Below, piece by piece: positions 30,638 through 39,918 of a DNA stretch of 64,000 nt (within the stretch, counting starts at the first letter, position 1; the number at the start of each line of letters is the position of its first letter). The stretch covers positions 1 to 64,000 of the forward strand of contig JBEIDK010000002.1 in assembly GCA_040383485.1 (NCBI GenBank), written 5' to 3'. The translations under genes and the position numbers were made by a program. Source of the DNA: JBEIDK01 sp040383485. GTDB lineage: Bacteria > Bacteroidota > Bacteroidia > UBA4408. The notes beneath the pieces are model-generated. The model was given only the letters and a program-made list of their open reading frames with translations. It had not been told where the DNA came from and did not search any database.

Positions 30638-32143
30638 ATGAAAAAATTATTTTTAGGTATATTAATTTATATTGTATTTACAAATGTTGCGCATTCTCAA
30701 TCGGGCTATGAAATTATTGTTAATTTAAAGAATAGCAATGATACAATAGCTTATCTAACCTATTACCAGTTTGATAAAACCTATATAAAAGATACTTGTT
30801 TAGTTGCAAAAAAGGGTCAATTTATTTTTAAAGGAAAAACCAAATTAGATACGGGAATTTATACTATTGTAAGTCAACAAAAAACAATTTATTTCGATTT
30901 TTTTGTGGATGAACAAAATCAGTTTTTGGAATTTAAAAATGACGTATCACCTGATAATATTCAAACCCTTGAAGTAGTTAATTCAAGTACACAAACCACC
31001 TTTGTTGATTACTTAAAATTTGTAAGTAAGCAAAATAGTAATTTTCTTAGTTTTAAGAATAGTTTGACACTTAAGACCAAAGAAGATACCCTTCGACTTG
31101 TAGAAAAACAGAAAGATATTGAGCAAGAAATAAGTAAGTATGAAAACGATTTTTATGAAAAAAATAAATCCAACTTTATAGGTGATGTAATTAATTTAAA
31201 AATTGAAAAGACACTTAAAGATATTCCAATTGCCTCAAACGGAAGACCAGATAGTATAAGGGTATATAATCACTATAAAAAGCACTATTGGGACAATGTG
31301 AATTTTAGATCAAATGCCACAATGCGTAATCCTTTCTTTTATAACAAACTGAAAAAATATTTTGAATCGGTCGTGGTCCAAAATCCAGATTCATTAATTG
31401 TTGAAGTTGATCGAATTTTAGCAAAAACCAATAAAGGAACTGATATAAAAAAAATAGTTCTAGCACATTTTATAAATTCTTTTGAAACTTCAAAAGTTAT
31501 GGGATTTGATAAAGTATTTGTTCATCTCTCCGATAATTATATAAAAAATGGTGAAGGAGTTGGAATTTATAAAGATGAATCAGTAATTAATGCGATCACT
31601 AAAAGAGCTGATTTGTTAAAACCTTTATTACTAGAATCTATTGCTCCAGAACTGTATTTAATCAAAGCTGATGATTATTCAAAAATTAATCAAATGGGTT
31701 TTAATACGATAAAAGATAGTGAAGATGTTACAAAGAAGTATTATGCAAATGTTGATGAAATAGGTAAAATGTTTGTTACGCTTTCTTCCATTACTGCTGA
31801 TTATATAATATTGGTTTTTTGGGATGTAGATTGTAGTCATTGTCAAACAGAAATACCAAAATTATTAGAAGTTTATAATGATTTAAAGAAAGCAAATAAA
31901 AGCATAAAAGTTGTTTCGGTATATACGATGCATGATGGGGAAAAATTTTTAAAGTATATTTTAGATAAAGGATTAACGGATTGGATAAATGTGTATGATG
32001 GAGTTTATATTAATAACCTAGTTAATAAATATGATATTTATTCTACTCCAGTTATATATATTCTTGATAAAAACAAGAAAATAAAAGCAAAAAGGTTAGG
32101 AGTAGATCAAATTAAAAAATTTATTTTTTCTATAAATCAGTAA
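30638..32143 (+). CDS. Exported thioredoxin-like protein (DUF4369/DUF5106 type)
   Basis: A 501-residue protein. A signal peptide (MKKLFLGILIYIVFTNVAHS) is followed by a beta-rich domain of the DUF4369 type (about 24-115), a helical and charged middle resembling DUF5106, and a C-terminal thioredoxin/TlpA-like domain. The redox motif is C-S-H-C in FWDVDCSHCQTEIPKL around residue 397, with a cis-proline in YSTPVIYILDK. It is expected in the periplasm as a disulfide or thiol oxidoreductase. It is divergent from the adhesin gene, and a barrel gene follows 65 nt later with its own promoter-like box. It might assist folding of the Cys-containing adhesin modules, but only proximity supports that. Confidence 0.82.
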   Translation: MKKLFLGILIYIVFTNVAHSQSGYEIIVNLKNSNDTIAYLTYYQFDKTYIKDTCLVAKKGQFIFKGKTKLDTGIYTIVSQQKTIYFDFFVDEQNQFLEFKNDVSPDNIQTLEVVNSSTQTTFVDYLKFVSKQNSNFLSFKNSLTLKTKEDTLRLVEKQKDIEQEISKYENDFYEKNKSNFIGDVINLKIEKTLKDIPIASNGRPDSIRVYNHYKKHYWDNVNFRSNATMRNPFFYNKLKKYFESVVVQNPDSLIVEVDRILAKTNKGTDIKKIVLAHFINSFETSKVMGFDKVFVHLSDNYIKNGEGVGIYKDESVINAITKRADLLKPLLLESIAPELYLIKADDYSKINQMGFNTIKDSEDVTKKYYANVDEIGKMFVTLSSITADYIILVFWDVDCSHCQTEIPKLLEVYNDLKKANKSIKVVSVYTMHDGEKFLKYILDKGLTDWINVYDGVYINNLVNKYDIYSTPVIYILDKNKKIKAKRLGVDQIKKFIFSINQ

Positions 32144-32170
32144 AAAAAAATGGTAATTAAATATTTTTAT

Positions 32171-32178
32171 TAAATTTG
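32171..32178 (+). promoter_or_regulatory. -7 element upstream of the small barrel gene
   Basis: TAAATTTG, an exact TAnnTTTG match, lies 30 nt before the ATG at 32209. Confidence 0.5.
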
Positions 32179-32208
32179 TTTTAATTAATTACAAAAAATT
32201 TACAAATT

Positions 32209-32772
32209 ATGAAAAAAGTAGTAATCTTAGCATTGTTAATGGTGTCAGCATTTTCTTTTGCTCAAGAAACAAAAAAAGAATCTAAATGGGTTATTGGTGC
32301 TGGGTTAAACTTCATTGACAATACGAGTTCAGGAGAGAATGAATATCTTAATTTTTCCAATTGGAATGCTACTCTAGGTTTTTCTAGATTATCAGTTCAG
32401 TACTATTACAATACCAATTTATCGTTCTCTTCAGAATTTACAATGAATAGATTAGACAAAGATGTAAAGCAAAATGGTCAATCAATTGATACGAATTTAT
32501 CGTACTTTGGATTTGATTTAAATGCTCGATACAATGTAGCTGGATTAATGAAATTACCAAGTAAATTTATGGTTGAGCCAATTGTTGGTGTTGGTAATGC
32601 TTGGACTAGTGGGAATTCAAATCAAAGTTTAAATACTGGACTTTCTTTAGGTTATCAATTTAGCGAATCATATGGTGTTAGAGTTCAAACTCTTGGCAAA
32701 TTTGCTACTGAACAAAATACTGTTGGGAATAATTTGATTCAACATTCGTTAGAGCTATATTTTAAACTATAA
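32209..32772 (+). CDS. Small outer-membrane beta-barrel protein
   Basis: A 187-residue protein with a classical signal peptide (MKKVVILALLMVSAFSFAQ) and a mature part of alternating hydrophobic/polar strands ending in an aromatic C-terminus (LELYFKL), typical of an eight-stranded OmpA/OmpW-like barrel. Strand-like segments include WVIGAGLNFI, LSVQYYYNTNLSFSSEF, FGFDLNARYNV and LNTGLSLGYQF. It has no peptidoglycan-binding domain, so it is a barrel only. Function is unknown. It is followed by a clear terminator. Confidence 0.8.
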   Translation: MKKVVILALLMVSAFSFAQETKKESKWVIGAGLNFIDNTSSGENEYLNFSNWNATLGFSRLSVQYYYNTNLSFSSEFTMNRLDKDVKQNGQSIDTNLSYFGFDLNARYNVAGLMKLPSKFMVEPIVGVGNAWTSGNSNQSLNTGLSLGYQFSESYGVRVQTLGKFATEQNTVGNNLIQHSLELYFKL

Positions 32773-32795
32773 TTTAGCCTATATAGAAATAATTT

Positions 32796-32828
32796 AACCT
32801 CATTAAGTATATTTTTTGAGGTTTTTTT
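32796..32828 (+). terminator. Rho-independent terminator after the small barrel gene
   Basis: A stem of aacctca (32796-32802) and tgaggtt (32817-32823) with a 14-nt loop is followed by five more T. Confidence 0.7.
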
Positions 32829-32997
32829 ATGCAATTTTTCCCCGTTTTTTTTTAAATCACACCCTAATTTTTTTAGTTATTTATCAAATTAAATAATTGA
32901 AATACAATATTTTATAATTAATTTTGGTATTTAAAATACCACTAATTCGGTAAATAGGATTGATTATTTTGTAATTTAGCGCTCTTAAAAAATAAAT

Positions 32998-33906
32998 ATG
33001 AGCCTAATAGTATTGACAGGAACCACAGGTTATATTGGTCAAAACCTTACTAAATTATATAACGATAAATCAAAAAAAAATAAATCCATCTCGTTACGTT
33101 TTCAAAATTGGTACAAAATGATGCCACAAGAAACGGATACGATAATTCATTTAGCGGCTATTAATTATAATCCACAGAATAGTGCTTTTGATGAAGAATA
33201 TTTTAGAGTAAATACAGAACTTACAATAAAATTATTTCGATACTTTTTGAGTTCAAATGCAAAGACATTTATCTTTTTAAGTACAACTGAGTTAGTGGAT
33301 AAAAGTTTGGAACGGGTTACAGAAGCTTCAACGGTTAATCCAATGAATCCATTTCTTCAATCTAAATATGAGGCAGAACAATTCATATTAAAGCAAAACT
33401 TACCGGAAGGAAAACGAGCCATCATTCTTAGAGTAGCTCCTTTGTATGGAAGAGAAATTAAAAGTAAATTACATAATACGTTTAGTTATTGTAAAAAATT
33501 TCCATGGTTTTATGGCACATTAAATGCCAAGCACTCGTTTTGTTATATTGATAACTTGACAGAAATTATCTACCAAATTACCGAAAATCAAACCGTAGCA
33601 TCTGGAGTCTATAATGTAGCAGATGACGATGCTATTGGCTCTATTCAATTTGTAAATTGGATGTCAGAAGTTATAGAGAAAAAGACAATCATTTATAAAG
33701 TTCCAAAAGGACTTTTAAATTTTGTCGCTAAATTAGGTGACGTATTCAAATGGGAATTTAATACTAAAAAATTATTTGATAAATCACATTCAAGAATCGT
33801 GAACTGCGACAAGTTAAAAAGTGAACTTAACTTGTCAACAATGCCATTGGATACTGAACTAGCCGTTTTGAGAACCATAGAATATTATAATTCCATTAAG
33901 ATATAG
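32998..33906 (+). CDS. NAD-dependent epimerase/dehydratase-like protein with altered active site
   Basis: A 302-residue extended SDR. The Rossmann loop is GTTGYIGQNL at residues 7-16, followed by IIHLAAINYN and FIFLSTTEL. At the catalytic YxxSK position the sequence reads FLQSKYEAEQF, so the usual tyrosine is phenylalanine; the lysine is kept. This makes normal epimerase/dehydratase chemistry doubtful, though a nearby residue could substitute. It sits just upstream of a UDP-glucose dehydrogenase-like gene on the same strand, 131 nt apart, at the edge of the polysaccharide region, so a role with nucleotide sugars is plausible. Substrate is unknown. Confidence 0.75.
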   Translation: MSLIVLTGTTGYIGQNLTKLYNDKSKKNKSISLRFQNWYKMMPQETDTIIHLAAINYNPQNSAFDEEYFRVNTELTIKLFRYFLSSNAKTFIFLSTTELVDKSLERVTEASTVNPMNPFLQSKYEAEQFILKQNLPEGKRAIILRVAPLYGREIKSKLHNTFSYCKKFPWFYGTLNAKHSFCYIDNLTEIIYQITENQTVASGVYNVADDDAIGSIQFVNWMSEVIEKKTIIYKVPKGLLNFVAKLGDVFKWEFNTKKLFDKSHSRIVNCDKLKSELNLSTMPLDTELAVLRTIEYYNSIKI

Positions 33907-33977
33907 TTGTTATAATCATTTATCTACAATTGATTTATATTAATTTCTAATTTATAGGTCAACATAAAATATTATGT

Positions 33978-33985
33978 TAAATTTG
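33978..33985 (+). promoter_or_regulatory. -7 element upstream of the UDP-glucose dehydrogenase gene
   Basis: TAAATTTG matches TAnnTTTG 52 nt before the ATG at 34038. No good -33 box is seen. Confidence 0.45.
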
Positions 33986-34037
33986 TCGTCTTAAATTAAT
34001 AAGATAGTTCAGTAAGATAATATACAAATCGATCACA

Positions 34038-35429
34038 ATGACAATAAAAAATATTTGCTGTATAGGTGCAGGGTATGTAGGTGGACCTACTATGGCGGTT
34101 ATTGCTCAAAAATGCCCACATATTAAAGTTACAGTTGTTGATGTTAATGAATCTCGAATTAATGATTGGAACAGCCCAAATGATGATGATTTGCCAATTT
34201 ATGAGCCAGGTTTAGCAGCAGTGGTTAAAGAAGCTAGAGGAAGAAATTTATTTTTTTCCACCAATGTAGAGCAAGCTATTGAAGAGGCTGAAATGATTTT
34301 TATTTCAGTAAATACGCCAACTAAAACCTACGGAGAAGGAAAAGGAATGGCTGCTGATTTAAAATATATTGAACTATGTGCTCGCCAAATTGCAAAAGTG
34401 GCAAAAACCGATAAAATTGTTGTAGAAAAATCAACATTACCCGTTAGAACAGCTAGTGCTATAAAAGAAATTTTAACCAATACAGGTAACGGAGTACAAT
34501 ACCAAATATTATCAAATCCTGAATTTTTAGCGGAAGGAACTGCAATAGCAGATCTATTTAATCCTGATCGTGTATTAATTGGGGGCGATACCTCTCCAGA
34601 AGGTCAGAAAGCAATACAGGCTTTAGTTGATATTTATTTAAATTGGGTGCCAAACGATAAAATTTTAACCACAAATTTATGGTCTTCCGAATTATCAAAA
34701 TTAACAGCAAATGCTTTTTTAGCACAGCGTGTTTCTTCTATTAATGCGTTAAGTGAATTATGTGAAAAAACGGGTGCAAACGTCAATGAAGTTGCACAAG
34801 CTATTGGATTAGATAGTAGAATTGGGCCAAAGTTTTTAAAAGCTTCTGTTGGGTTTGGCGGTTCATGTTTTCAAAAAGACATACTCAATTTGGTTTATAT
34901 TGCTAAATCTTATGGACTTCACGAAGTAGCAAACTATTGGGAACAAGTAATTATCATGAACGACCACCAAAAAAGACGATTTGCTAAAAACATCAGTACT
35001 ACCTTGTACAATACAGTGGCAGGAAAGAAAATTGCTTTTTTGGGTTGGGCTTTTAAAAAGGACACAAACGATACTCGTGAATCAGCAGCCATATATGTAG
35101 CCGATGATTTATTAAACGAACAAGCTACCATTTCAGTATTTGATCCCAAGGTAAAAGTAGCACAAATGTGGTTAGATTTGGATTATTTAGCAACTCGTTC
35201 TCCTCAAGAAAATCAAAAGCAACTCCAAGCATATGAAAATCCGTATGAAGCTTGTAAAGAAGCTCACGCGATTGCTGTTTTAACCGAATGGGATGAATTC
35301 AAATCCTATGATTGGCAAAAAATTTATGAGCATATGCTAAAACCTGCTTTTGTGTTTGATGGCCGAAATATTTTAGATAGAGATACACTAGAGAAAATCG
35401 GATTTGTGTATAAATCGATAGGAAATTAA
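34038..35429 (+). CDS. ugd: UDP-glucose 6-dehydrogenase (animal-like length class)
   Basis: Oxidises UDP-glucose to UDP-glucuronate with two NAD, supplying acidic sugar for surface polysaccharide. It has 463 residues. The N-terminal Rossmann loop is [15 protein letters not shown], followed by [29 protein letters not shown] and the central-helix lysine region. The catalytic Cys277 lies in [17 protein letters not shown]. The C-terminal domain contains [18 protein letters not shown] and [14 protein letters not shown]. The length and the Cys277 position resemble eukaryotic UGDH more than short bacterial forms. A second, unrelated-class dehydrogenase lies at 40724. A strong terminator separates this gene from the convergent exporter gene. 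Confidence 0.9.
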   Translation: MTIKNICCIGAGYVGGPTMAVIAQKCPHIKVTVVDVNESRINDWNSPNDDDLPIYEPGLAAVVKEARGRNLFFSTNVEQAIEEAEMIFISVNTPTKTYGEGKGMAADLKYIELCARQIAKVAKTDKIVVEKSTLPVRTASAIKEILTNTGNGVQYQILSNPEFLAEGTAIADLFNPDRVLIGGDTSPEGQKAIQALVDIYLNWVPNDKILTTNLWSSELSKLTANAFLAQRVSSINALSELCEKTGANVNEVAQAIGLDSRIGPKFLKASVGFGGSCFQKDILNLVYIAKSYGLHEVANYWEQVIIMNDHQKRRFAKNISTTLYNTVAGKKIAFLGWAFKKDTNDTRESAAIYVADDLLNEQATISVFDPKVKVAQMWLDLDYLATRSPQENQKQLQAYENPYEACKEAHAIAVLTEWDEFKSYDWQKIYEHMLKPAFVFDGRNILDRDTLEKIGFVYKSIGN

Positions 35430-35437
35430 CTTCAATT

Positions 35438-35468
35438 AAAAAGCCTGTATAATTTATACAGGCTTTTT
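35438..35468. terminator. Bidirectional terminator between ugd and the exporter gene
   Basis: A perfect 15-bp inverted repeat (35438-35452 with 35454-35468) runs from AAAAAGCC to GGCTTTTT around one central T. The A and T flanks make it a terminator on both strands, in the gap between convergent genes. Confidence 0.92.
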
Positions 35469-35498
35469 AATTTCACTTAGTAGTAGAAAAGCTATACT

Positions 35499-37790
35499 TT
35501 ATCTAAAAACAGCTAATAATACGCCAGCTAAACTGGTTAAAACACTAGCAATTCCAACAATTTCTCCCGTACTTGTTTTTTGTCTTTCTGGCCTTTCTGG
35601 CACAATAATCTCACTACCAGGTAACACTTTTGGATAACTTCTAAATCCTAAAAACGAACCACTAGTACTTGCTGAACCGTTGGCGTGCACAACATACACT
35701 TTTTTCAGCCAACCTTTATCATTTGCGCCTCCTGAATTTTTTAAATAGTATTTTAGTCCTTTTCCTTTTTTATAAGGTACTTCAGTTGAAAACATTACAT
35801 TACCAGAAACAATTACTGTCAATTTCTTTTTAGGAATACTAATTGAATCATTAGGTTCTAAAAACAAGTTTCGTGTACTTTTTGGTTGTTTTGAAATAGC
35901 GTTCCAATCAATCGGAATATTTAATTTATTTCGAACCACTCTAATAGCGTTAGAATCTGCTTCATCAGTTAATCCGCCAGCTCGTGTAATAAAATCTAAA
36001 ACACGCTCTTCTTTTTTAACAATAGCATAAGCGCCAGGATATAAAACTTCTCCAGCAAGTGTTACCATTTGTGGGGTTTCAAAAGTCACGATACGTCTAA
36101 CCACAACATGGTCCTGGGCTTCTAAAACAAAACTAGCGGCTTGTTCTGGATTTCTAGGATCGATATTCAAATTAAATGAAACTATTTTTTCCGTATCATT
36201 AGGGTTAAAAACAGTATCTTTTTTATTTCTAAAAACGGTAACATTACTCGCTGCCTTATCCGTAAAATATTCGGCTTCAAGTAATAAATCATAAAGCGTC
36301 ATGCCGTTTGCGTAATTATAAGTTCCGGGTTTACGTACCTCTCCATCAATGGATATGTTATAGGTGTCAAGAAGTTCTTGATTATAAAAAATGAGTAGCA
36401 CATCTTCTTTTTGCAAAACGAGATTAGCGGAAGCATCACCATTTAATACCTCTTGTAAATTGATGTTCAGGTATTCTTTGGTAAAATCTTCTTTTTGTCG
36501 AATAAGAGAGGCTTTCTTTACATACACATTTTCTTTTAATCCATCTGCTTTAGCAATCAAATCTTTGATGGTCATGGTGCCGTTAGCAGGAAGACTATAC
36601 TCTCCCGGACGATATACCGCTCCTTTTATTTGTACTCGATTTTCATAACGATCTAATATTTTGTCAATACTAATTAAATCGCCCGCTTTAGGCATATAAT
36701 TGGCAAATGTTTTTTCGTTTAAATCGGTTACCTTTAATTCATTGGTGGTTTTTTGTTTCACCAAAATTCTATTTTTATAAGCATTATCAGTAAATCCTGA
36801 AGCATACGTGATAATTTGTTGCAAATTTTCACCTGCAACCGTTTCATAAATTCCAGGTCTTTTGATTTCCCCTTCAAGGGTAATTCTAGCATCATAACTA
36901 GGAATTCGAATCACATCATTATCGGTTAATGAAATATTATCGCTTTGGTCACCTTTGGTTAAAAAACGATATAAATCGATAGTTCTAATTACTTTGCTAT
37001 TGCGAATTAATTCTATTTTTCGATAACTACCAATGTCGCTTGGTCCACCCGCTACATGTAACGCATTATAAACGGTACTCATGGCACTCAAACGATAGTT
37101 GCCTGATTGTTGTGCACCAATAATAGTTACTAAAATTGTACGATAATTGGAAACGCTGACCGAAATTTTACTGCTTCCTGAAGCCACCGTTGAATAAATT
37201 CTTCCAATTTGTTTCTGTAGTTTACTTTTAGCGCCTTCAAACGGTAATCCACTTACCGTAACTTCTCCCACATTTGGGATATTTAAACTACCATTTTTAG
37301 AAATTACTCCTGAAAAATTGAATTGTTGTATTCCATAAATATTGACTTCAACTTCATCGCCAGGACCTAAAATATAGTTAGAAGGCGTAGGCATATTTTG
37401 GTTGGGTTCAAAGGATAAATTTTTAGAACGAAACAATTCAGAACCAAATATTTTTAAAGTGTCATTTTTAACGAGTACTATATCTTTTTCTATGGGTTTA
37501 ACGACTTCTTTTTTTTTCTTTTTATCTGAAGTAACATTTAGATTAATAGTTTCTATTCTTGATTTTAAAAGCGCGAATTCAGATGCCGACATCCCTTTTG
37601 CAAGGGCTAAAGGTTCAGCTTGCTCTAGAGTCATTTGATTGGCTTTGAGTTCTTTTCCAATTTGGGCTATTTCGACATCAGAAAATTGAGCTGCTTTGAC
37701 TTGACTCAAATCCTTACCTTTTAAAAATTCTTGTCCAAATGATACTGTAGCAAATAGACTAAAAATACAAACTAATAAAATACGCTTCAT
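35499..37790 (-). CDS. Wza-like polysaccharide export protein with repeated SLBB domains
   Basis: A 763-residue outer-membrane/periplasmic exporter component. A signal peptide (MKRILLVCIFSLFATVSFG) is followed by a charged linker with KKKKK near residue 100, a polysaccharide-export domain starting at YILGPGDEVEVNIYG, and about six SLBB-type modules, seen as repeated G-E-V/I-x-x-P-G-x-Y units (e.g. LEGEIKRPGIYE, IKGAVYRPGEYSLP, LAGEVLYPGAYAI). A hydrophobic C-terminal segment (IVGIASVLTSLAGVLLAV) could span a membrane, as the Wza C-terminal helix does. ATG 37790 is used because the signal peptide starts there. It has its own good promoter and is divergent from the antiterminator gene. It would act with the Wzz-like protein at 42123. 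Confidence 0.9.
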   Translation of the reverse strand: MKRILLVCIFSLFATVSFGQEFLKGKDLSQVKAAQFSDVEIAQIGKELKANQMTLEQAEPLALAKGMSASEFALLKSRIETINLNVTSDKKKKKEVVKPIEKDIVLVKNDTLKIFGSELFRSKNLSFEPNQNMPTPSNYILGPGDEVEVNIYGIQQFNFSGVISKNGSLNIPNVGEVTVSGLPFEGAKSKLQKQIGRIYSTVASGSSKISVSVSNYRTILVTIIGAQQSGNYRLSAMSTVYNALHVAGGPSDIGSYRKIELIRNSKVIRTIDLYRFLTKGDQSDNISLTDNDVIRIPSYDARITLEGEIKRPGIYETVAGENLQQIITYASGFTDNAYKNRILVKQKTTNELKVTDLNEKTFANYMPKAGDLISIDKILDRYENRVQIKGAVYRPGEYSLPANGTMTIKDLIAKADGLKENVYVKKASLIRQKEDFTKEYLNINLQEVLNGDASANLVLQKEDVLLIFYNQELLDTYNISIDGEVRKPGTYNYANGMTLYDLLLEAEYFTDKAASNVTVFRNKKDTVFNPNDTEKIVSFNLNIDPRNPEQAASFVLEAQDHVVVRRIVTFETPQMVTLAGEVLYPGAYAIVKKEERVLDFITRAGGLTDEADSNAIRVVRNKLNIPIDWNAISKQPKSTRNLFLEPNDSISIPKKKLTVIVSGNVMFSTEVPYKKGKGLKYYLKNSGGANDKGWLKKVYVVHANGSASTSGSFLGFRSYPKVLPGSEIIVPERPERQKTSTGEIVGIASVLTSLAGVLLAVFR

Positions 37791-37817
37791 GTGTTGAGTA
37801 ATAATAATTTTGTGCTG

Positions 37818-37847
37818 CAAATATACTAAAAAGTTCTGAAGGTCAAA
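37818..37847 (-). promoter_or_regulatory. Promoter of the polysaccharide export gene
   Basis: On the minus strand, TTTG (37847-37844) lies 18 nt before TATATTTG (37825-37818), an exact match to both Bacteroidota promoter elements. The leader before the ATG at 37790 would be about 23 nt. Confidence 0.75.
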
Positions 37848-37925
37848 CACAGTATTCTGAATCCGTTTTTTACATCTTCTGGGTGATAAATAGTTTCTCA
37901 ACGGAAAATATTTCGGTTAATAAAG

Positions 37926-37933
37926 TATATTTG
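37926..37933 (+). promoter_or_regulatory. -7 element directly before the UpxY-like gene
   Basis: TATATTTG is an exact TAnnTTTG match ending 4 nt before the ATG at 37938, the same geometry as at recR, implying a leaderless or nearly leaderless transcript. Confidence 0.6.
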
Positions 37934-37937
37934 CAAC

Positions 37938-38396
37938 ATGAACTGGTATGCTATTTACACCAAACCTCGAAACGAAAAAAAAGTTGCCGATAAATTAGAA
38001 GCTATTGGCATTGAGTCCTATTGCCCAATGATTACGGCGGTAAAACAATGGAGCGATAGAAAGAAAAAAGTAACTTCGCCCGTATTGCCTTCTTATGTGT
38101 TTGTGAAACTTACCGAATCTAGACGGAATGAAGTTTTTGTAATACCGGGTGTGGTGCGCTATGTTTTTTGGCTTGGAAAACCTGCAATTATTAGAGAGGA
38201 AGAACTTGAGATGTTAAAAGACTATCTCGCGCAAGATTATACTTCGGTAGTACAAACAGCTTTGCAACGAGGTGATAAACTAACCATTCCCTCAGGACCT
38301 TTCAAAGGGCAAGAAGGGGTGATAAAAAGTGTTACAAATTCTAAAGTCCAATTGGTTTTAGAATCGTTAGGGATTTTACTCACTTTGGAAAAATAG
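37938..38396 (+). CDS. UpxY/NusG-like transcription antiterminator
   Basis: A 152-residue protein with a NusG N-terminal domain (WYAIYTKPRNEKKVADKLE at residues 3-21; LPSYVFVKL around 55) and a C-terminal KOW motif (IPSGPFKGQEGVIKSV). Specialised NusG paralogs of this kind (UpxY in Bacteroides, RfaH-like elsewhere) load on RNA polymerase in the leader of a capsule or O-antigen operon and prevent early termination. Usually the gene heads its operon. Here the next gene is convergent, so it stands alone and would act in trans on the downstream polysaccharide genes. The ATG is only 4 nt from a -7 box. Confidence 0.88.
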   Translation: MNWYAIYTKPRNEKKVADKLEAIGIESYCPMITAVKQWSDRKKKVTSPVLPSYVFVKLTESRRNEVFVIPGVVRYVFWLGKPAIIREEELEMLKDYLAQDYTSVVQTALQRGDKLTIPSGPFKGQEGVIKSVTNSKVQLVLESLGILLTLEK

Positions 38397-38417
38397 ACTA
38401 CTTTAGAGCGTATTTGA

Positions 38418-39338
38418 TTAAAAGATATTTCGATATACTAATGGTCTTCTGCCTTGATTTACAGCAGAAATTTCAAACAATGCTTTTTCATAATAATCTC
38501 TTAAATGGAGTGGCTCAATTATTTTTATGTTATACATCCATTGAAATAGCCAACCAATCAATTCTCTATTGATGCCACATTGAAGCGTTAAGATTGTTTT
38601 ACCTCTTTTTTTGCTGAAGTGTTGCGTGGGATGCCAAAAGTGATTCTCAAGGAAATCGGATAACACGTTGGCAATTTCAATTTTGATGGTGTAAATTTCA
38701 GCATTGATGTTTTTAGTAATCCCAAATCGTGAATGTAACTCTTGCCCTAACTGGGCTTGATACAAATCGGGTGAACATTTTTCTGCAAGCGTCTTTAGCT
38801 TATCAAGCTGCCGAATACTATAAAAAACAATACTATTTTCTTTCTTATTAAATCCACCAATAAAAAAACTATTCCGGTGTTTAATAATTCGTACAGGAAT
38901 AATTTTAATGTGTTTGGTAGAAAAGGAATAATTATCTCCAGTTTCATCATTTTTAAGTTTTCCAATTTGAATAACATGTCCAGTTTGTATCGCGTTTTGG
39001 ATGAGTTCCAAGTGTGCTTCATCTGCGGCGTTACATTTTGGAGTATAGAATTGTGTAGGGAATGGGCTAGTATATGTATTTTTTTCTTCTTTTGGAAGTG
39101 ATGGTTTTCTATTGATATGGAAGTATTTTATTTTTCCTATAAACTGAGAGTTTATAAATTCATCAACTTGTAAAAAAAGAAGAACATCTTCTAAATCTCT
39201 TTGAATTTGTCGTTTACTTTTAAACACTTCCATTTGCATATAGTATTCTTGTATTTCTTTTAATGAAACCAAATTTTGCAGTAATAACTTGTGTAAAAAA
39301 TGTAATCGATTGACTTTATTTTTTATTTGTTGTGTCAT
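38418..39338 (-). CDS. WYL-domain transcriptional regulator
   Basis: A 306-residue protein. An N-terminal helix-turn-helix region (about 1-75, with SKRQIQRDLEDVLLFLQ) is followed by a WYL ligand-sensing domain (about 120-190, with IIPVRIIKHRNSFFIGGF) and a WYL C-terminal extension ending in LIGWLFQWMYNIKIIEP then LHLRDYYEKALFEI. WYL regulators respond to nucleic-acid or other ligands and often control stress or defence genes; nothing here says which. It is convergent with the UpxY-like gene, 21 nt apart, and divergent from a small hypothetical gene. It may regulate the polysaccharide locus, but this is by position only. Confidence 0.82.
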   Translation of the reverse strand: MTQQIKNKVNRLHFLHKLLLQNLVSLKEIQEYYMQMEVFKSKRQIQRDLEDVLLFLQVDEFINSQFIGKIKYFHINRKPSLPKEEKNTYTSPFPTQFYTPKCNAADEAHLELIQNAIQTGHVIQIGKLKNDETGDNYSFSTKHIKIIPVRIIKHRNSFFIGGFNKKENSIVFYSIRQLDKLKTLAEKCSPDLYQAQLGQELHSRFGITKNINAEIYTIKIEIANVLSDFLENHFWHPTQHFSKKRGKTILTLQCGINRELIGWLFQWMYNIKIIEPLHLRDYYEKALFEISAVNQGRRPLVYRNIF

Positions 39339-39496
39339 ATTTTGTCGTTAATATTGCAAATATAGATTTATTTATTTAGAATTTTTAATTCTATTTAATT
39401 CTATAAATTTCTGATATACATATTGTTGATTAAATGATTTGCTTTAATTATTATTAATACTTCGACAATAAGTGAAATTGAACCAACTAGAACTTG

Positions 39497-39525
39497 TTTG
39501 AAATGAAAAATTGGATGTATTTTTG
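39497..39525 (+). promoter_or_regulatory. Putative promoter of the 89-residue hypothetical gene
   Basis: TTTG (39497-39500) lies 17 nt before TATTTTTG (39518-39525), which matches TAnnTTTG. The rest of the 232-bp gap is AT-rich with no other recognisable feature. Confidence 0.45.
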
Positions 39526-39570
39526 TAGGAAGTTTCAGATTAATTTAGAGGATTATAAGTGATTTAGACA

Positions 39571-39840
39571 ATGAATTCAGAAGAAATATATATATTGTTT
39601 CAGGAGTTTATTCCGAAAGAAGAATGGAAATTCATCAAAAAAGCAACGATTAAATTTAATGATATTGCCTTTTTGAAATGGATTAGTTTAGGTAATAAAA
39701 ATATCTACCGCCGTTACTACATAAAAGTCACTTTTAAAGATGAAAAGGTGAAACATATTTCAATTTCTCAATCAACTAAAGACCAATTAAAACAAAACAT
39801 CAAACCTTTTAATCAATATTTGAAGGAAAGAGATTTATAA
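39571..39840 (+). CDS. Hypothetical protein, 89 residues
   Basis: I do not recognise this family. It is a small soluble protein with high Lys and aromatic content (IPKEEWKFIKKATIKFND, NIYRRYYIKVTFKDEKVK), no signal peptide and no membrane segment. The beta-strand-like second half suggests a compact alpha/beta fold. A plausible promoter precedes it and the codon use looks normal. It lies between two regulator genes on the flank of the polysaccharide region; the distance to the next gene is 78 nt, but that gene has its own promoter. Confidence 0.55.
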   Translation: MNSEEIYILFQEFIPKEEWKFIKKATIKFNDIAFLKWISLGNKNIYRRYYIKVTFKDEKVKHISISQSTKDQLKQNIKPFNQYLKERDL

Positions 39841-39869
39841 TTGTTTTTTCTATATTCTAATAAAAAAAA

Positions 39870-39899
39870 TTTGAAAATAAAAAAATAAGAGTACTTTTG
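39870..39899 (+). promoter_or_regulatory. Promoter of the winged-helix regulator
   Basis: TTTG (39870-39873), an 18-nt spacer and TACTTTTG (39892-39899) match both Bacteroidota elements. The ATG at 39919 follows 19 nt later. Confidence 0.7.
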
Positions 39900-39918
39900 T
39901 TATTCAATACAATATAGA

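Noticed and set aside
39339..39570. Possible RNA gene in the 232-bp gap between the WYL gene and the small hypothetical gene
   Set aside because: Only AT-rich sequence and a promoter-like site are visible; no tRNA-like or strong hairpin structure.
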